In this document: positions 61,909 through 64,000 of the stretch, in pieces
Layout: each line of letters begins with the position of its first letter
How positions within the stretch are numbered: the stretch's first letter is position 1
Assembly (NCBI GenBank): GCA_900320845.1
Contig: ONTS01000001.1
Location: 1 to 64,000, forward strand
From: an uncultured Prevotellaceae bacterium
GTDB lineage: Bacteria; Bacteroidota; Bacteroidia; Bacteroidales; Bacteroidaceae
Direction of reading: 5' to 3'
DNA length: 64,000 nucleotides
Notes under the pieces: generated by a model
What the model saw: the letters and a program-made list of their open reading frames with translations, nothing else
Database searches by the model: none
Told to the model about the DNA's origin: nothing
Program-made: the position numbers and the translations under genes

Positions 61909-63696
61909 ATGAAAACATTCAGACATCTACTCAGTTTGTTATTATTGGTGTCAGTCATGCCTTTCTCTACCGCTATGGCAGCTGAAGGCGACACCGTAGT
62001 AGTTCTCAATCAAGACTTTTCCGCCTTCACCGAGGGCTCCGAGACAGCCCCGGGTACTACCGACATCAGCACTTACACCGGCAAGTTGCGCACGGAGCTG
62101 ACCGGCTGGAGTGGCTCTCGCGTGTATGAGGCAGGCGGTTGTTTGAAGATTGGCGACGGCGGCTATCTGCAGACAGCCAATACCGATATGACTTCCAACG
62201 GAGGAAACCTCCGCATCAGCTTCCGCGCAAAGTCTCTCGATGATACTGGAGGCGGCATTCAGCTGTTGCTGAACAGCAGTTACACCGTGACAACTACCGT
62301 ATATCTCGACAACGGCGAGTGGACAGACATCGTTGTGATGACCAGCGGCGGCACCGCTACAGGTTATCTGCGTATCAAGCCCTATCTGATAGCCAGCGGC
62401 ATGCTCATCGACGATCTGAAGATAGAGACTAGCCAGTCCTTCATCGGTGCTCCCGAGGCTACCCAGCCTACCGTGGTAAGCGACGAGGCATTCACTGCCA
62501 CATGGAAAGTGGTGAAGGGTGCCACCAGTTATCTGCTTGATGTGTACACCAAGAACGGCGATGCTAAGGACTATCTGCTGCAGGACGAGGCTGTCGACCC
62601 GCCCGCCTCTTCGTATGCTACAACACAGTCGAAGCAGGTGACTGGTTTGCAGGCTGACAAGAAATACTTCTTCACCGTGCGTGCCAAGCGCGACCAGTAT
62701 GTCTCCGAATACTCCAACGAGATACAAGTGGTGAAAGCTATCAGCAATATCGATGCTCCCGAAGCCACCGATGCTTCCGATGTGACCTCTACCGGCTTCA
62801 CAGCCCACTGGAACGAAGTGGCAATAGCCGAAGGATATGTGGTTACGCTCAATCGTCGCGAGGTGTTAGACCACGACAGCACTGTCAATATCCTCTATGA
62901 TGACTTCAGCGGTTTCACCGAAGGCACGCTGAGCAGTCCCTCTTATCCTTATGCTTCCGCCCTCGACGACTACACCTCCGAGCCCGGTTGGACAGGACAC
63001 AGTGCTTCCCTTGCCGCCGCCAACGGTTATTTAGGTCTGAGCCCCTACAGCGGTAGTGGCTATATCTGCACACCCGCACTCGACCTGTCGAAGAGCGAAG
63101 GCAAGTACAAGGTGAAGATGAAGGCTGCCTCCTACTATTATGGCACCTTTAAGGAAGACTCCGTGATGGTCTACTTCTACAACGGTGGCAGCCAGCCCGC
63201 CGACAGTGCTAAGATATACCTCAACGGCGACTTTACCGAGTACACCGTTGAGTGCAGCAAGGGTGCCGCAGAGAGCTATGTTTATATAGAATATGCCGGC
63301 ACCAACAAGTTCTACATGGACGAGTTTGCCGTTATGCAGGACCTGAAGGCTGGCGATGTGTGCACCTCCAGAGTAGCGACCGTCGACGTAGGCAACGTGA
63401 CAGAGTATAAGTTCGACGTACCTCTGAGCGACAAAGTGGGCTACACTTACACCGTGTCAGCCTATGCACCTACCGTGAAAGGTTCATCCTACACCGGCTA
63501 CTATGTAGCAAACATCTACTCATCCAACTCCAACGAGATTATTGTCAACTATAGCGAGCCCACCGGCATCGGCGACATCACCCGTGAGAATACTGCTGAC
63601 AATGTGTGGTACACCCTGCAAGGCATGCGCCTCAATGGCCAGCCTACCACCAAGGGCGTCTACATCTACAATGGCAAGAAGGTAATGGTGAAGTGA
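61909..63696 (+). CDS. Secreted multidomain FN3-like protein with shared C-terminal tail
   Basis: 595 residues with a signal peptide (MKTFRHLLSLLLLVSVMPFSTAMA). Two jelly-roll-like segments begin with near-identical LNQDFSAFTEGSE (about 32) and LYDDFSGFTEGTL (about 330), so the protein is an internal duplication: [beta-sandwich + FN3-like] twice. The FN3-like parts read APEATQPTVVSDEAFTATWKVVKGATSYLLDV and APEATDASDVTSTGFTAHWNEVAIAEGYVV in outline. It ends WYTLQGMRLNGQPTTKGVYI..GKKV, the same tail as both GH5 enzymes. Likely a surface-attached or secreted binding protein; substrate unknown. Followed 44 bp later by a C10 protease gene. Confidence 0.85.
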   Translation: MKTFRHLLSLLLLVSVMPFSTAMAAEGDTVVVLNQDFSAFTEGSETAPGTTDISTYTGKLRTELTGWSGSRVYEAGGCLKIGDGGYLQTANTDMTSNGGNLRISFRAKSLDDTGGGIQLLLNSSYTVTTTVYLDNGEWTDIVVMTSGGTATGYLRIKPYLIASGMLIDDLKIETSQSFIGAPEATQPTVVSDEAFTATWKVVKGATSYLLDVYTKNGDAKDYLLQDEAVDPPASSYATTQSKQVTGLQADKKYFFTVRAKRDQYVSEYSNEIQVVKAISNIDAPEATDASDVTSTGFTAHWNEVAIAEGYVVTLNRREVLDHDSTVNILYDDFSGFTEGTLSSPSYPYASALDDYTSEPGWTGHSASLAAANGYLGLSPYSGSGYICTPALDLSKSEGKYKVKMKAASYYYGTFKEDSVMVYFYNGGSQPADSAKIYLNGDFTEYTVECSKGAAESYVYIEYAGTNKFYMDEFAVMQDLKAGDVCTSRVATVDVGNVTEYKFDVPLSDKVGYTYTVSAYAPTVKGSSYTGYYVANIYSSNSNEIIVNYSEPTGIGDITRENTADNVWYTLQGMRLNGQPTTKGVYIYNGKKVMVK

Positions 63697-63740
63697 GATT
63701 GACATAAGAAACACCTAAAATCCCAATTATCCTATCCACC

Positions 63741-64000
63741 ATGAAAAGAAATGTGTTGATGGTCTGCGCCATGCTTGCAGCCTGTGTGGCATGGGCCGGT
63801 CCTATAGACCTGCGCAAGGCAGAGCAGACAGCACGGCAGTTTATCAGCAGTAGGGGAGTGCCCGGTGCCTCCCCGCTGAAGGCTGTCAGTGTAAACCGCA
63901 CGCTGTCGACGGCAACCACCACCGACGACGCACCATATTATATTTTCAACGTAGGCGATGATGACGGTTTCGTCATCGTCTCAGGCGACGATGCCGCCAT
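63741..64000 (+). CDS. C10 family (streptopain-like) cysteine protease precursor, N-terminal part
   Basis: Open to the window end, so only 86 residues are visible. Signal peptide MKRNVLMVCAMLAACVAWAG, then the propeptide pattern of C10 proteases and their inhibitors: RKAEQTARQFISSRG and APYYIFNVGDDDGFVIVSGDDAA. The catalytic Cys/His part lies beyond the window. Could also be a propeptide-only or inhibitor protein (Spi-like), but the context of secreted proteins favours a protease. Confidence 0.75.
   Translation, partial: MKRNVLMVCAMLAACVAWAGPIDLRKAEQTARQFISSRGVPGASPLKAVSVNRTLSTATTTDDAPYYIFNVGDDDGFVIVSGDDAA

Noticed and set aside
1-64000. Prophage, conjugative element or transposon between the duplicated GH5 modules
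   Set aside because: I found no integrase, transposase, relaxase or phage structural gene in any frame; the intervening genes are core functions.

Overview
The window looks like chromosome of a Bacteroidales bacterium, most likely Prevotella or a close relative. The signs are: promoters with a TAnnTTTG -7 box about 20 nt downstream of a TTTG/TTG box; weak or absent Shine-Dalgarno sequences; lipoproteins with acidic residues right after the lipid cysteine; a BspA-type leucine-rich-repeat protein; a C10 (streptopain-like) protease precursor; GldH; and secreted proteins ending in a shared WYT..G..KG.Y..N.KKV tail. Genus is inference. I see no transposase, phage gene or CRISPR array.

Layout. (1) 1-2528: the end of a W/Y-rich surface-type protein, then a secreted GH5 glycoside hydrolase. 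(2) 2.8-8.1 kb: an orphan histidine kinase, a small SLT-like secreted protein, SufS, and a Nif3-family/zinc-ribbon pair. (3) 8.6-25.2 kb, minus strand: a long envelope block (GldH, PSP1/RicT-like protein, DNA polymerase III delta', an EnvC-like factor with a degenerate LytM domain, a DUF4292 lipoprotein, a TPR protein, dUTPase, an MscS channel), then PBP4 coupled to a PH-like membrane protein, then the rod-shape operon mreB-mreC-mreD-mrdA-rodA. (4) 25.6-33.6 kb: lipoproteins, the LRR protein, a MATE transporter, two peptidyl-prolyl isomerases of different folds, glycyl-tRNA synthetase and two unidentified exported proteins. (5) 34-52.9 kb: the ribosomal superoperon (rpsL-rpsG-fusA-rpsJ; rplC through rplO; secY-map-infA-rpmJ; rpsM-rpsK-rpsD-rpoA-rplQ). 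It is split after rpsJ by a terminator-like hairpin, a new promoter and a long structured leader. (6) 53-58.3 kb: nested palindromes, a small Gly/Asp-rich protein, then a second copy of the lipoprotein plus GH5 pair seen at the left edge. (7) 58.6-64 kb: a DUF3298 protein, tRNA-Ala(GGC), a sodium:alanine-type symporter, a secreted FN3-like protein with the same C-terminal tail, and the start of a C10 protease.

The core genes serve translation, protein export and cell-wall growth. The accessory genes at both ends look like secreted polysaccharide- and protein-degrading or adhesive functions. The least explained material is the duplicated lipoprotein/GH5 module with its small acidic companion gene, the palindrome cluster at 53.03-53.09 kb, and the rplC leader with two mutually exclusive stems. 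All calls come from reading the sequence; no database search was run.
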